This document shows positions 30,402 to 39,780 of a stretch of DNA of 41,192 nucleotides, one piece after another. A program made the position numbers and the translations under genes. The stretch is from assembly GCA_004555955.1 (NCBI GenBank), contig SFJG01000010.1, positions 1 to 41,192 on the forward strand. Reading direction: 5' to 3'. Origin of the DNA: Bacteroidales bacterium (GTDB lineage Bacteria; Bacteroidota; Bacteroidia; Bacteroidales; Muribaculaceae). How positions within the stretch are numbered: the first letter of the stretch is position 1; each line of letters starts with the position of its first letter. Below the pieces are notes generated by a model, which worked only from the letters and a program-made list of their open reading frames with translations, was not told the DNA's origin and ran no database searches.

Positions 30402-32816
30402 ATGAAAAATTTTAAAAACATCTTTGCGGCATTACTCGCTTTGTCCATAGTGTTTGGAGTCCGGGCAGCCGCTCCTTCCGGCTATTATTCATCGGCGGAA
30501 GGTAAATCCGGCAAGGCTCTTCTTGAGCAATTATGTACGATTATCAATTCGCACACGGTGATTTCTTACAAAGGTCTTTGGGAGGCTTTCAAAACAACTG
30601 ACCTCAAGGCTAACGGTAAGATTTGGGATATGTATTCGACAAAAGAATTCAGTACGACGGAGCAATGTGGCAACTATACTGCCATCGGCGATTGCTACAA
30701 CCGCGAGCACTCGTTCCCGAAGAGCTGGTTCAACGATGCATCTCCGATGTATTCCGACCTATTCCACCTCTATCCAACCGACGGTTATGTAAACAACCAG
30801 CGTGGCAACTATCCGTTCGGCGAATGTGCTAACGGTACGAAAGTTCCATCGAAAAACGGAGTGGATGCATTAGGCAGACTCGGCAAGTCGACTTTCTCGG
30901 GCTATACCGGCACCGTTTGGGAACCCGACGACGAATATAAAGGCGACTTTGCGCGTACTTATTTCTATATGGCTGCGTGCTACAACACCAGAATCGCATC
31001 GTGGAGCTGTGACATGCTTGCCGGCAACTCCTATCCGGCATACACCACTTGGGCAATCAACTTGCTTATGAAGTGGCACGAGCAAGACCCTGTGAGTGAA
31101 AAAGAAACCAAACGCAACGATGCTGTCTACTCTTTACAGAAAAACCGTAACCCGTTTATCGACTATCCGGAACTCGCCGACTATATCTGGGGCGGCAAAA
31201 CGTCGATAGGCTGGACTCCCGGCGGCGTCGTTTCTCCTAAATTGGTATATCCCGCCGATGGCGCTACGCTGGATATGGGCGTTACGCTTGTGAGCACTCC
31301 GCTTAAATATACGGTGACCGTTAAAGGCACAAGCCTCACCAAAGACCTCGCCGTTACGGTTTCGGGCACCGGTCTGTCGACCACAACAACTACGGTTTCT
31401 GCCGCAGCTGCAAATTCAGACGGCGGAGCGAGTGTCGTCGTAACATTTACGTCGGCAACCGAAACGTCAGTAACAGGAACGATTAAGGTGTCGAGCAGTG
31501 AAGTGTCGGCAACGGCTACGCTCAAGGCTCAAGCCGTCTCGTCGGTTCCCGCTTTGGCAGCAACCAACGTTGAGTTCGACTCGTTTAACGCTAACTGGCA
31601 AGACATTCTGGCTGACGGTTCAACCTATCAACTCTATGTGTACGACTCGGCAATGCAGACACTCACCGGCTATCCGAAAAACGTTGCCGGTTCGTTGCAA
31701 ACTTATAAGGTGACCGACCTTAATGCAAATACGAAATATTTCTACAACTTGAAGAAAGGCTCGAGCACGTCGAACACCATCGAAGTGACTACCGCCGACT
31801 ATCCGCGTTCAATCAGCGCTGCGCCCGTAAGCGAACTCTTCTTCAAAGTGCGTCCCAATACCGATTCCGAGCCTATTGCTGTCGACATCGTTACCGAATA
31901 TATCGACGAAGACGTGACTGTAACCGTCACTGCGCCGTTCCAAATCAGTTCCGATAAGGCAAACTGGCAAACATCGTTGAGCGTCGACAAGAGTGGCGAA
32001 CGCATCTACGTGAGAATTCCGGCAAGTCCCATCGGCGAATACACCGGTACCCTTAGCGGCTCCACTTCGACAGTGGCAGGCTTCGACGCTGACGTTACGG
32101 CTTCGGTAACCGACGTAGCATCGTTCTTCGAAGACTTCGAGCAGCCGAACTCCGGACTGTCGAGCTACAATGCGTCGGGCAACGAATACCAAGGCACGGC
32201 ATGCAAGTGGTATGTCAAAGGTGCAAGCATCTTCCCGGGCGACAGCAGCGACCGCAAAAACGGCGCGCAATCAATTCGCTCTTACTTCGGTAAAGTGTCG
32301 TCGGGCAATCCTTCGCTATTGGAAATGCGCGAAGACAAGGTTGGCGGCATCGGCACCGTGACGTTTAAGGCCGGTCTCTACGGCGGCGACGGCGCTTCGG
32401 AACTTTCGCTCTATACATCGACCGACGGAGGAACAACCTGGACAAAGGCGAAAGATTTCACCATCTCCGATACCTTCTTGTCGGAATATGTTGCTTCGGT
32501 AGGCATTAAAGGCAATGCCCGCATCAAGTTCGAACATACGTCAGGCAAGCGTTGCAACATCGATGATGTGACGATTACCGACTTCACAGTTCCTTCGGGT
32601 GCTGTCGACCAAACGCTCAGCGAAAAGTGGGATGCATTTGCTCGCGGCGGCAAAATCGTTGTCGAACTGCAACAACCGGCAACCATTTCCATCTACACGC
32701 TCGATGCACGTAAGGTGTTTGAGAAAACGTTGAAGAGCGGTAAGGAAATCGCAATGCCGCGCGGCGTCTACATCGTGGTTTGCGGCGACGACAATAGAAA
32801 AGTGATTGTAAAATAA
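30402..32816 (+). CDS. secreted endonuclease I-family nuclease with accessory beta domains
   Basis: The 804-aa protein begins with a signal peptide (cleavage near residue 22-24). An endonuclease I domain follows (about 25-265), with the catalytic His/metal motif NREHSFPKSWF (100-110), then DLFHLYPTDGYVNNQRGNYPFG spread over the next 30 residues. Such enzymes cut DNA and RNA without sequence preference. Next come Ig/BACON-like segments, an Fn3-like unit (about 390-470) and a jelly-roll-like region (about 570-725). The last 65 residues (TISIYTLDARKVFEKTL, then MPRGVYIVV) resemble a C-terminal sorting/anchoring domain of type IX secretion cargo. It is probably exported to scavenge or degrade extracellular DNA. 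Confidence 0.85.
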   Translation: MKNFKNIFAALLALSIVFGVRAAAPSGYYSSAEGKSGKALLEQLCTIINSHTVISYKGLWEAFKTTDLKANGKIWDMYSTKEFSTTEQCGNYTAIGDCYNREHSFPKSWFNDASPMYSDLFHLYPTDGYVNNQRGNYPFGECANGTKVPSKNGVDALGRLGKSTFSGYTGTVWEPDDEYKGDFARTYFYMAACYNTRIASWSCDMLAGNSYPAYTTWAINLLMKWHEQDPVSEKETKRNDAVYSLQKNRNPFIDYPELADYIWGGKTSIGWTPGGVVSPKLVYPADGATLDMGVTLVSTPLKYTVTVKGTSLTKDLAVTVSGTGLSTTTTTVSAAAANSDGGASVVVTFTSATETSVTGTIKVSSSEVSATATLKAQAVSSVPALAATNVEFDSFNANWQDILADGSTYQLYVYDSAMQTLTGYPKNVAGSLQTYKVTDLNANTKYFYNLKKGSSTSNTIEVTTADYPRSISAAPVSELFFKVRPNTDSEPIAVDIVTEYIDEDVTVTVTAPFQISSDKANWQTSLSVDKSGERIYVRIPASPIGEYTGTLSGSTSTVAGFDADVTASVTDVASFFEDFEQPNSGLSSYNASGNEYQGTACKWYVKGASIFPGDSSDRKNGAQSIRSYFGKVSSGNPSLLEMREDKVGGIGTVTFKAGLYGGDGASELSLYTSTDGGTTWTKAKDFTISDTFLSEYVASVGIKGNARIKFEHTSGKRCNIDDVTITDFTVPSGAVDQTLSEKWDAFARGGKIVVELQQPATISIYTLDARKVFEKTLKSGKEIAMPRGVYIVVCGDDNRKVIVK

Positions 32817-32830
32817 TATAACAAGTTCTT

Positions 32831-32866
32831 AGAAGTGGGAGCAATTTCGTTCCCACTTCTGTTATA
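32831..32866 (+). terminator. hairpin after the nuclease gene
   Basis: AGAAGTGGGA and TCCCACTTCT form a perfect 10-bp stem with a 10-nt loop (32831-32860), 14 nt after the stop. The following GTTATAA is only weakly U-rich. Confidence 0.6.
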
Positions 32867-32872
32867 AGCAAA

Positions 32873-33958
32873 ATGGCAAAAAAACGAAATCCGAGTTTCG
32901 AAATCTTGCGAGTGCTCGCCATGTTTCTCATCGTGGTGTGGCACTTTATGATTCACGGCGTCGGGCTTAAGCAAGTCGGCGTGACCGATACGCCTGCCGG
33001 GCTGTTCAACTTTTGTGCAATGGAGTATATCGGGTGTTTGGCAAAGGTGTCGACCAACTGCTACATACTCATTACCGGCTATTTTATGATAAATTCGGTG
33101 CATCGATGGCGTAAACTTGCCAAGGTGTGGTTGCCCGTGTTTTTCTATTCGTTTTTTATATGCCTAATCCTCCTTCTATGCGGAAAAATAACCGGATGGG
33201 ACAAGTTGTGGCATTCGGCGCTGCCGTTGTGGTTCGACCGTTATTGGTTTGCTACCAAATATGTTGCGTTGTTTGCGTTAGCACCCTTCTTGAGCATTGT
33301 GGCAAAAGGCGTCGATCGCAGCCGCTATCTCTGCTTGTTGGGCATTCTGCTGGTGATAAACCTCGACTTTCTGCTCGGTAAGAGTTTCAGTTCCAACAAT
33401 TCGTTGCTGTGGTTCATCTTCCTCTTCTTTATGGGAGGCTACATTCGTTTGCACGGCAATTTCTCCGGTCGCAACCACTACGGCAAACTCTATTTTGCCA
33501 CGGCGGCGGTCATCGCCGTTACGACGTTGGCTACCACTTTTGCGCACTATAGCGTGTGGTTTGCGCCTATTTCCGTGCACTATCACAACAACAACGGCGT
33601 TGCCTTTCTCAGTGCGCTCTTCCTGTTTCTCTGGACAGCCAAACTGAAGGTTGGCGACAACGCTTTTTCGCGGTTTATGATGCGCATTGCACCGTTGACT
33701 TTCGGTGTCTACTTGATTCACGACAATGAGTTCGTTCGCCGGATTGTGTGGAACGAGATGTTCGACGCCAAGGCGCACGTCACGGGGTGGGAGTTTGTGC
33801 CCTATATGCTTGGCGTTGTCTTGGCAATCTATGCCGTGTGTACGCTCATCGACTACGGACGCGAACGCTTGTTTGCCCTGCTACGCGTCAACGACTGCGT
33901 CGACCGTCTTGCCGACAAGGTAAATACATTTGATTTCAGACACATCATCAAAAAATAA
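32873..33958 (+). CDS. acyltransferase family 3 membrane protein (OafA/WecH-like)
   Basis: This 361-aa protein has about ten membrane helices and starts with the family pattern SFEILRVLAMFLIVVWHF, where the His is catalytic in this family. These enzymes O-acetylate surface sugars such as O-antigen or enterobacterial common antigen, using acetyl-CoA from the cytoplasm. No glycan genes adjoin it, so its target is unknown. The start codon is 12 nt after the terminator hairpin of the nuclease gene. It is separate in sequence and mechanism from the MBOAT system elsewhere in this window. Confidence 0.87.
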   Translation: MAKKRNPSFEILRVLAMFLIVVWHFMIHGVGLKQVGVTDTPAGLFNFCAMEYIGCLAKVSTNCYILITGYFMINSVHRWRKLAKVWLPVFFYSFFICLILLLCGKITGWDKLWHSALPLWFDRYWFATKYVALFALAPFLSIVAKGVDRSRYLCLLGILLVINLDFLLGKSFSSNNSLLWFIFLFFMGGYIRLHGNFSGRNHYGKLYFATAAVIAVTTLATTFAHYSVWFAPISVHYHNNNGVAFLSALFLFLWTAKLKVGDNAFSRFMMRIAPLTFGVYLIHDNEFVRRIVWNEMFDAKAHVTGWEFVPYMLGVVLAIYAVCTLIDYGRERLFALLRVNDCVDRLADKVNTFDFRHIIKK

Positions 33959-33964
33959 ACTATT

Positions 33965-34507
33965 ATGATTATCAACGAAAGAGATATCCGCCATCAATTG
34001 GTCGTGGAAGCGGCGCGTCGCATGATGACCGCCGCACGCACTGCGCCTAAAGCAAAGGGATGCGACATCCTCGAGATTGCGCTCGTCGACAGTAGCGACG
34101 ACCTTAATGCCATTGCCGAACAAATGCATCGCGAATACGAATCGAACGGAATGCAATTCTTGCTGCGCGACGCCGACAACATTCTGCAAGGCGAGGCTCT
34201 GTTGCTCATCGGCACGCGACGCCAACCGCAAGGCTTAAACTGCGGCTACTGTGGCAAGCCTACCTGTGCGCAAAATCCTGCACCGGCACCTTGTGCATTC
34301 AACAGCATCGATGTCGGTATCGCTGTCGGCTCGGCATGTGCCATAGCGGCTGATATGAGAGTGGATACGCGCGTAATGTTCTCGGCGGGACATGCGGCGC
34401 AAGCGTTGGGTTTGTTGCCCGATTGCAACCAAACATTGGCGATTGCAATTGCCGGAGCGTCGAAGAATCCGTTCTTCGACCGCAAGCCGAAAGAGCCGCA
34501 GAAGTAA
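33965..34507 (+). CDS. DUF2148 ferredoxin-like domain protein
   Basis: The 180-aa protein matches the DUF2148 family of short cytoplasmic proteins, annotated as containing a ferredoxin-like domain. A cysteine cluster NCGYCGKPTC, then PCAFNS and SACAIA, could bind an iron-sulfur cluster. The N-terminal part (VVEAARRMMTAARTAPKAKG) and the glycine-rich segment DVGIAVGSACAIA are typical. The function of the family is not established. The gene starts 6 nt after the acyltransferase and ends 16 nt before the convergent mutL stop. Confidence 0.85.
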   Translation: MIINERDIRHQLVVEAARRMMTAARTAPKAKGCDILEIALVDSSDDLNAIAEQMHREYESNGMQFLLRDADNILQGEALLLIGTRRQPQGLNCGYCGKPTCAQNPAPAPCAFNSIDVGIAVGSACAIAADMRVDTRVMFSAGHAAQALGLLPDCNQTLAIAIAGASKNPFFDRKPKEPQK

Positions 34508-34523
34508 GAGCCTGTGGGGTGGC

Positions 34524-36434
34524 TTAGCCGAAAAGTTTGGCTAAGTCGTCTTTCGAAATGCTATGAATAATAGTTTTTCCGTCGGGCGTGTAGCGTTGCT
34601 CTGCGCAGGAGAAGAGTTTGCTCGTAATGTCGGTCATTTCAGTCTGTGACAGGCGTTGACCCGATGATACGGCGGCAGCGCGTGCCGACGACAGGCAGAT
34701 GATTTCGCGAATTCGTGTGCCGACGTCTTTGCCGCCGGTTTCGACGCTGTCGACCACGCTGTGGATAAATTCTTTGATGTTCATTCCCTTCAGAGCCGCG
34801 GGAAAGCTGTTGACGGTCCACGAGCCGGAGCCGAGGAACGACACATCGAAGCCGCACTCTTCCAATTGCGGCTGCAGTTCGTTGAAGATTACCGTTTGTG
34901 CCGGAGTGAGTTCGACGATGTCGGGAAAGAGCACACGCTGCGACTCGCTGTTGCCCGTTTGCCCGCTCATCAGGCGGTCGAAGAGTATGCGAATGTGAGC
35001 GCGGTGTTGGTCGATGACGAGCAAGCCTAACTGATGTGGCGTGACGATATATTTGTCGGCAAATTGGAAGCACGGCATCGCGGGCTTGTCGGCTTCGTCG
35101 TTGAACAGGCTGCTCGTTATTGTTTCGGTCGGCAGCGGACTTCCCTCGATGGTTTGTTGGGCGGCGTCGTTGCGCTTGCTCTCGAAACTCGAGTAAAGTT
35201 CGTCCCAATTTTGAAGCGAAGTGTCGTCGGCGCTGAAACGCGACTTGGTGTAGCCCGCCGATTCTTGTCGTGACGTGTTGCGCGGTTGTTGTGTTCCGCC
35301 GGTGTGGTTGTCGTTGTTGAACGGGTTGAAGTCGGGGTTTATGTCGATGGGCGGCGGCACGTTGCCTGTGTGGTTGCTAAGTGCGTCGGCATCGTCGATT
35401 TGGAACATCCCGTCGGTGTCGAAGTCGATTGACGGCACGGCGCTGAATTTGCCCAAAGCCTCTTTGACTGCGGCGAAAAGTATTTGCCAAATTGCTTGCT
35501 CGTTTTCGAATTTTATCTCGTTTTTTGTCGGATGAATGTTGATGTCGATAGTCGACGGTTCGACCGAGAAATTGACGAAATAGTTAGGCTGCGAGTCGGC
35601 GGGAATGAGTTGGTCGTAGCAGTTGATAATCGCCTTGTGGAAGTAGGGGTGCTTCATGTGCCTTCCGTTGACGAAGAAAAACTGCAAAGCGCCGCGACGG
35701 CGAGCGTTTTCGGGGCGTCCGACGAATCCCGAAATGGTGACAATCGATGTGCTCGTTTCGATGGTTATGAGTTGTTGGTCGATGGAGCGAGAAAAGAGTG
35801 CGGCAATTCGTTTTTTGAGCGAATCGCCCGGCATTAGTTTATACATCACGTTGTCGTCGTTGGTGAGCGAAAATTCTGTGGTGTGGTTAACCAGCGCGAG
35901 GCGCTCGAATTCGCGGACGATGTTGCTCAGCTCCACTTGCTTGCTTTTGAGAAACTTTCGGCGAGCCGGCACGTTGAAGAAAATGTTTTTAATCATGAAG
36001 TTGCTGCCTTCGGCGCAGAGGTCAGCCTCTTGCGATTCGCAGCGAGAAGCGCTGATGCAAAGGCGAGTGCCTATTTCAGCGCCACGGCGGCGAGTGCGCA
36101 GTTCCACCTGAGCGATAGCGGCAATCGAGGCAAGAGCTTCGCCGCGAAATCCCATGGTGTGGAGGGCGAAGAGGTCGTCAGCCGACTGGATTTTCGACGT
36201 CGAATGGCGCTCGAAAGCGAGTCGAGCGTCGGTGTCGGACATTCCGGAGCCGTTGTCGATAACTTGTATAAGAGCGCGGCCGCCGTCTTTCAAGATTATT
36301 TGTATTGAAGTAGCGCCTGCATCGATTGCATTCTCGACGAGTTCTTTGATTACCGAAGCGGGTCGTTGGATAACCTCGCCGGCTGCTATTTGGTTTGCCA
36401 CCGAGTCGGGCAGTAGTCTGATGATGTCTGGCAT
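34524..36434 (-). CDS. mutL: DNA mismatch repair protein MutL
   Basis: MutL couples mismatch recognition by MutS to strand removal. The 636-aa protein has the GHKL ATPase domain with motifs ELVENAIDAGA, DNGSGM and GFRGEALASI (within residues 1-105), then a variable linker (about 335-450) and the C-terminal dimerization domain. The usual endonuclease motif DQHA(X)2E(X)4E reads DQHRAHIRILFD (475-486), so the first acidic metal ligand is Ile. The CPHGRP motif near the end is replaced by YTPDGK (615-620). The protein therefore appears not to be a nuclease of the usual kind. It is the third gene after the surA-like and ostA-like genes, 2 nt downstream. Confidence 0.95.
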   Translation of the reverse strand: MPDIIRLLPDSVANQIAAGEVIQRPASVIKELVENAIDAGATSIQIILKDGGRALIQVIDNGSGMSDTDARLAFERHSTSKIQSADDLFALHTMGFRGEALASIAAIAQVELRTRRRGAEIGTRLCISASRCESQEADLCAEGSNFMIKNIFFNVPARRKFLKSKQVELSNIVREFERLALVNHTTEFSLTNDDNVMYKLMPGDSLKKRIAALFSRSIDQQLITIETSTSIVTISGFVGRPENARRRGALQFFFVNGRHMKHPYFHKAIINCYDQLIPADSQPNYFVNFSVEPSTIDINIHPTKNEIKFENEQAIWQILFAAVKEALGKFSAVPSIDFDTDGMFQIDDADALSNHTGNVPPPIDINPDFNPFNNDNHTGGTQQPRNTSRQESAGYTKSRFSADDTSLQNWDELYSSFESKRNDAAQQTIEGSPLPTETITSSLFNDEADKPAMPCFQFADKYIVTPHQLGLLVIDQHRAHIRILFDRLMSGQTGNSESQRVLFPDIVELTPAQTVIFNELQPQLEECGFDVSFLGSGSWTVNSFPAALKGMNIKEFIHSVVDSVETGGKDVGTRIREIICLSSARAAAVSSGQRLSQTEMTDITSKLFSCAEQRYTPDGKTIIHSISKDDLAKLFG

Positions 36435-36436
36435 AG

Positions 36437-38227
36437 TTAGTTCTCTCCTTCTTCGCGGATACGACGAGCCGGGGCTATCGATTCCGGCGAATTTATGTAT
36501 TCGTCCATCGCCTTTGGCGTGTCAAAGATGTCGTATTTGTCTTTCGGTCGAATGTCGTCATGCCATTGGAATCCTTTGAGGTAGTATTGCGACTTTTTCG
36601 ACAGATAGATTGGCGTAACTTTTCCCGTAACGTCGGGCCAAAGCCGCAGTCGGTCCATCTTTTGCTCTTTGAGGTCGACGGTCAAGAAACTGCCTTCGGC
36701 GTTGACGAGTTTGTTGTAGGTAGAGTCGTTCTCCATCGGCAAGAGTATGGCTTGCACGTTGCCGCTCACTTCCAGTCGCCGCATTTCTTGGTTTTCGAAG
36801 TAGGCTGTCATTTCTTTGCCGTAGAGTTGGTTGTAGAATTCGTCGGCGACGTGCTCGGCGAGCATCCCGTATTCGGGCAGATAAGCCACGTCGACGGTGC
36901 TGTCGTTGAAATGCACTTGAATGACGTTGCCCGACACCTGCTTTTCTTCGTTCCAGAGAATTGGGTGGCGGTGCATCCACAGCATGGAGTCGCGCTCGAC
37001 GAAGGTCATCGAGTCGCAGAGTCCCTGCACGTCGACGCGATAGAAGCGCACTTTCGGATGGGCGCACATAACGCGCGACGAGTCTTCGAGCAGGTATGAG
37101 CGAATCGTGTCGCCGTGGAGAAAGAGCGTGTCTTGCTTCGAATATTCCATAGCCAGGGCTCGTTTGGTGGCGAACGTGCTGCCGGTCACTTCGTTGTAGT
37201 AGCCGTAGCCGCCGCTGATGGTGCTGCATTTTGCCGAATCGACGAGCACCATGTTGCCAAACACTTCGCCGAAGCCGGTTGCGCGGTTGTAGAATATTGT
37301 GTCGCCGGTGAGTTTCTGATTGTCTTTGCTGACGACGATTGAGCGGTTGTAGAGCACGGCGCGGTCGGCTTGGGTGTCGTACCAGCCTTTGTCGGTATAG
37401 ACCACGCTGCTGTCCGACACGATGGTCGTGTAGCCGGTGATGTCGGCAACGTGGGTGTCGGTGTTGTAGAAGAGTGTGTCGGTGCGGAGCACAAATTTCT
37501 CGTTGGTCATCTCCACGTCGAAAAGAAATTCAGTGTCTTTCGTGTCGGGAGCATATTGGCCGTAGACGGAGGTCAATTCGTTCTTGTCGTCGACGATTTT
37601 GCCGCCCTCGAAGTAGTAGCCGATGTTGGCGAGCATGTCGTAGTCGAGGCTGTCGGTGAAGAGCGTCACGTTGCGGTTTTCCATTCTGACGTGGTCGCGC
37701 AGTCGTGCCAGGTCTTGCTGCCCGTCGTAGTAGAGTCGGTCGGCATAGACAAACAGTGTGTCGCCTTGCTCCATCTTGACGTTGCTGAATGCCCAGAGCG
37801 AGTTGCGTTGGTCGAAATAGTATGCGCTGTCGCAGTACATAAACATATCCCCTTTGCGGAATTTTACGTTGCCGCTAAGTACTTGATATTCAGTGCTTAT
37901 ATTTGGGTCCATGTAGAGCCTGTCGCAGTATTCGAGGAATACGCGGCCTTTCTTGTGGCGGTCGGCGCCGGGAATTGTGGGCTTTATCTTGCTCGGCTTT
38001 GTGCTCGGCTTCTTTTCCGTCTTTTTGTCGGTTTTTGGGGCGGATTTTTTGTCGGCGGTTACCGATTTTTTTTGCTCGGTCAAGGTTTTTTGCTTGTGCT
38101 CGACCTTAGCTTGTGCCCACACGGCATCGCCGACTATGATGTTAATCATAAAAATTGCCAAAAGGCATAAGGCTCCGTTAAGAACCTTATGCCCTCCCGT
38201 ATTTTTAGGATTGCGTTTGCTTGTCAT
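36437..38227 (-). CDS. OstA-like/LptA-family periplasmic protein
   Basis: The 596-aa protein starts with a signal/anchor segment (about 18-38), followed by a lysine-rich, low-complexity linker (about 42-85). A long series of beta-strand repeats follows, typified by YCDRLYMDPN, YCDSAYYFDQ and YADRLYYDGQ. This is the OstA-like beta-jellyroll of the LPS transport proteins LptA/LptC/LptD, here in the form common in Bacteroidota. It probably helps carry LPS to the outer membrane, though the exact partner is not known. It lies 13 nt after a SurA-like foldase gene, which fits an outer-membrane assembly role, and 2 nt before mutL. Confidence 0.85.
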   Translation of the reverse strand: MTSKRNPKNTGGHKVLNGALCLLAIFMINIIVGDAVWAQAKVEHKQKTLTEQKKSVTADKKSAPKTDKKTEKKPSTKPSKIKPTIPGADRHKKGRVFLEYCDRLYMDPNISTEYQVLSGNVKFRKGDMFMYCDSAYYFDQRNSLWAFSNVKMEQGDTLFVYADRLYYDGQQDLARLRDHVRMENRNVTLFTDSLDYDMLANIGYYFEGGKIVDDKNELTSVYGQYAPDTKDTEFLFDVEMTNEKFVLRTDTLFYNTDTHVADITGYTTIVSDSSVVYTDKGWYDTQADRAVLYNRSIVVSKDNQKLTGDTIFYNRATGFGEVFGNMVLVDSAKCSTISGGYGYYNEVTGSTFATKRALAMEYSKQDTLFLHGDTIRSYLLEDSSRVMCAHPKVRFYRVDVQGLCDSMTFVERDSMLWMHRHPILWNEEKQVSGNVIQVHFNDSTVDVAYLPEYGMLAEHVADEFYNQLYGKEMTAYFENQEMRRLEVSGNVQAILLPMENDSTYNKLVNAEGSFLTVDLKEQKMDRLRLWPDVTGKVTPIYLSKKSQYYLKGFQWHDDIRPKDKYDIFDTPKAMDEYINSPESIAPARRIREEGEN

Positions 38228-38240
38228 AGGAGCCTTTCTG

Positions 38241-39587
38241 TTATTTTATCCAGCCTTTGTGTTCGAACTCGCAGTTGCGCCAGCCTTCTTCGATGTAGGT
38301 GTAGGTGTCGTTGATTTTCTTGGCGAGCCAGTCGCGCAAGATTTTGTCTTTCGCCGACGCTTCATACATTTTTTTGACCACTTCGTAGTCGTCGCGGAGG
38401 TTTGCTTTATGTCCTTCGATGCGGTTACGGAGTTTGACGATAGCCACGATTTCGCGGTTTGTCGACGGGTCAATCATCATGAATGCGTTCGATATTTCGC
38501 CGGGTTGGAGTTTGTCGACTTCTTTGGCAATTTCTTGAGGAAGTTGCGACATTTCGAACTTCGGGGTAAGCGTTTTCGGGTTAATCATCAAACCTTGGTT
38601 GTTTCGCGTGTCCTTGTCTTGCGACACGTAAGGTGCGGCATCTTCGAAGGTGAATTTTTTGTCGAGGATGTCGGAGCGGAGCGAGTCGAGTCGCATAATT
38701 CCGTCGGTCAACTCTTTGTCGCTTACGCGGGGCTTAAGCAAGATGTGGCGAGTGTTGATTTTGTCGCCGCGTTTCTCAATGAGTTGGATGATGTGGTATC
38801 CGGCTTCAGTTTCAACGATTTTAGAAGCCTTTTTTGGGTCTGTAAGGTTGAAAGCTACCGAAGCGTATTCTTGGAGGAGTTCGGTGCGACCTTTAAATCC
38901 GATTTCGCCGCCGCGGGCAGCAGAGCCGTCTTGCGAGTATAGAATGGCGAGTGTCGAGAATTCGGTTTCGCCGGAGTTGACGCGGCGGGCATAGTCGCGA
39001 AGGCGCGACTTCACCTCGTCGATTTCCGCCTGCGGGATGGTCGGCTTGATGCTGATTACTTGCACTTCGACTTGCATGGGAATGAAAGGCACGCTGTCGC
39101 TCGACAGGCTGTCGAAATATTTGCGCACGTCGGCGGGCGTCGCTTTGATGTCTTTGGTGAGTTCCTGTTGTACGCGTTGGATGGTGTATTGATTTTTCAT
39201 CAATTCGGTGAGTTGCTCGCGCATCTCGGGAATGGATTTGCGGAAATACTCTTCAACTTTTTCTTTCGAGCCAAGGTTTTCGATGAATAGGTTGATACGC
39301 GCGTTGACTTCGGGCAGCACTTGCGACTCTTCGACTTCGACGGTGTCGATAACGGCTTGGTGTAGGTAGAGTTTCTCGATGGCCAGTCGTTCGGGGATGA
39401 CGCAGTAGGGATTGCCCTCGATGTTAGTGCCTTCGTATTGTGCTTGCGAGTATTGTTCTTCGATTTGCGACTTGTAGATAGGTTCGTCGCCAACGACCCA
39501 AGCCACTTCTTCGGCGATGTTGTTTTGTGCAATGCCGTAGATGCCTGCGCAGGCGAGTGCTACTAATGTTAAATATTTCGATTTCAT
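38241..39587 (-). CDS. SurA-like periplasmic peptidyl-prolyl isomerase
   Basis: This 448-aa protein has an N-terminal signal peptide (residues 1-20), a SurA-type helical chaperone domain (about 25-170, YCVIPERLAIEKLYLHQA) and two parvulin-like domains. The first (about 170-280) has FSTLAILYSQDGSAARGGEIG and the second (about 280-390) has NTRHILLKP. SurA keeps outer-membrane proteins folding-competent in the periplasm. The invariant parvulin HIL pattern appears in the second domain; the first has QVEVQVISI instead, so it may be inactive. Gene order surA-like, ostA-like, mutL is a known Bacteroidota arrangement. Confidence 0.9.
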   Translation of the reverse strand: MKSKYLTLVALACAGIYGIAQNNIAEEVAWVVGDEPIYKSQIEEQYSQAQYEGTNIEGNPYCVIPERLAIEKLYLHQAVIDTVEVEESQVLPEVNARINLFIENLGSKEKVEEYFRKSIPEMREQLTELMKNQYTIQRVQQELTKDIKATPADVRKYFDSLSSDSVPFIPMQVEVQVISIKPTIPQAEIDEVKSRLRDYARRVNSGETEFSTLAILYSQDGSAARGGEIGFKGRTELLQEYASVAFNLTDPKKASKIVETEAGYHIIQLIEKRGDKINTRHILLKPRVSDKELTDGIMRLDSLRSDILDKKFTFEDAAPYVSQDKDTRNNQGLMINPKTLTPKFEMSQLPQEIAKEVDKLQPGEISNAFMMIDPSTNREIVAIVKLRNRIEGHKANLRDDYEVVKKMYEASAKDKILRDWLAKKINDTYTYIEEGWRNCEFEHKGWIK

Positions 39588-39627
39588 TCGATATGTTTGT
39601 TTCTTCGCTGATGTTTAAAAAGTTGTA

Positions 39628-39659
39628 CAAAGGTGCGCAATTTTTCCCGTTTATACAAG
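39628..39659 (-). promoter_or_regulatory. possible promoter of surA-like/ostA-like/mutL
   Basis: On the minus strand CTTG (39659-39656), 20 bases, CACCTTTG (39635-39628) differs from the consensus at two positions. The predicted start near 39622 leaves about 35 nt before the ATG. Confidence 0.35.
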
Positions 39660-39734
39660 AGCAATTGCCTCGAAAGACTTATTCTTTAGATAGTTTATGA
39701 TTTTTTGCGCCTGTTCTGACGGTCGGTTTATGAG

Positions 39735-39772
39735 ATAAAAGAGGGTGTACCTATTTTTTGATACACCCTTTC
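39735..39772 (-). terminator. terminator after the 51-aa gene
   Basis: On the minus strand AGGGTGTA and TACACCCT form an 8-bp stem (39769-39742), followed by CTTTTATCT. It is 11 nt after the stop codon of the 51-aa ORF. Confidence 0.7.
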
Positions 39773-39780
39773 GGTCTCTT

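Noticed and set aside
34523..34545. CTTAGCC/GGCTAAG hairpin between DUF2148 and mutL as a terminator
   Set aside because: It overlaps the mutL stop codon and has no U-run on either side, so it was not called.
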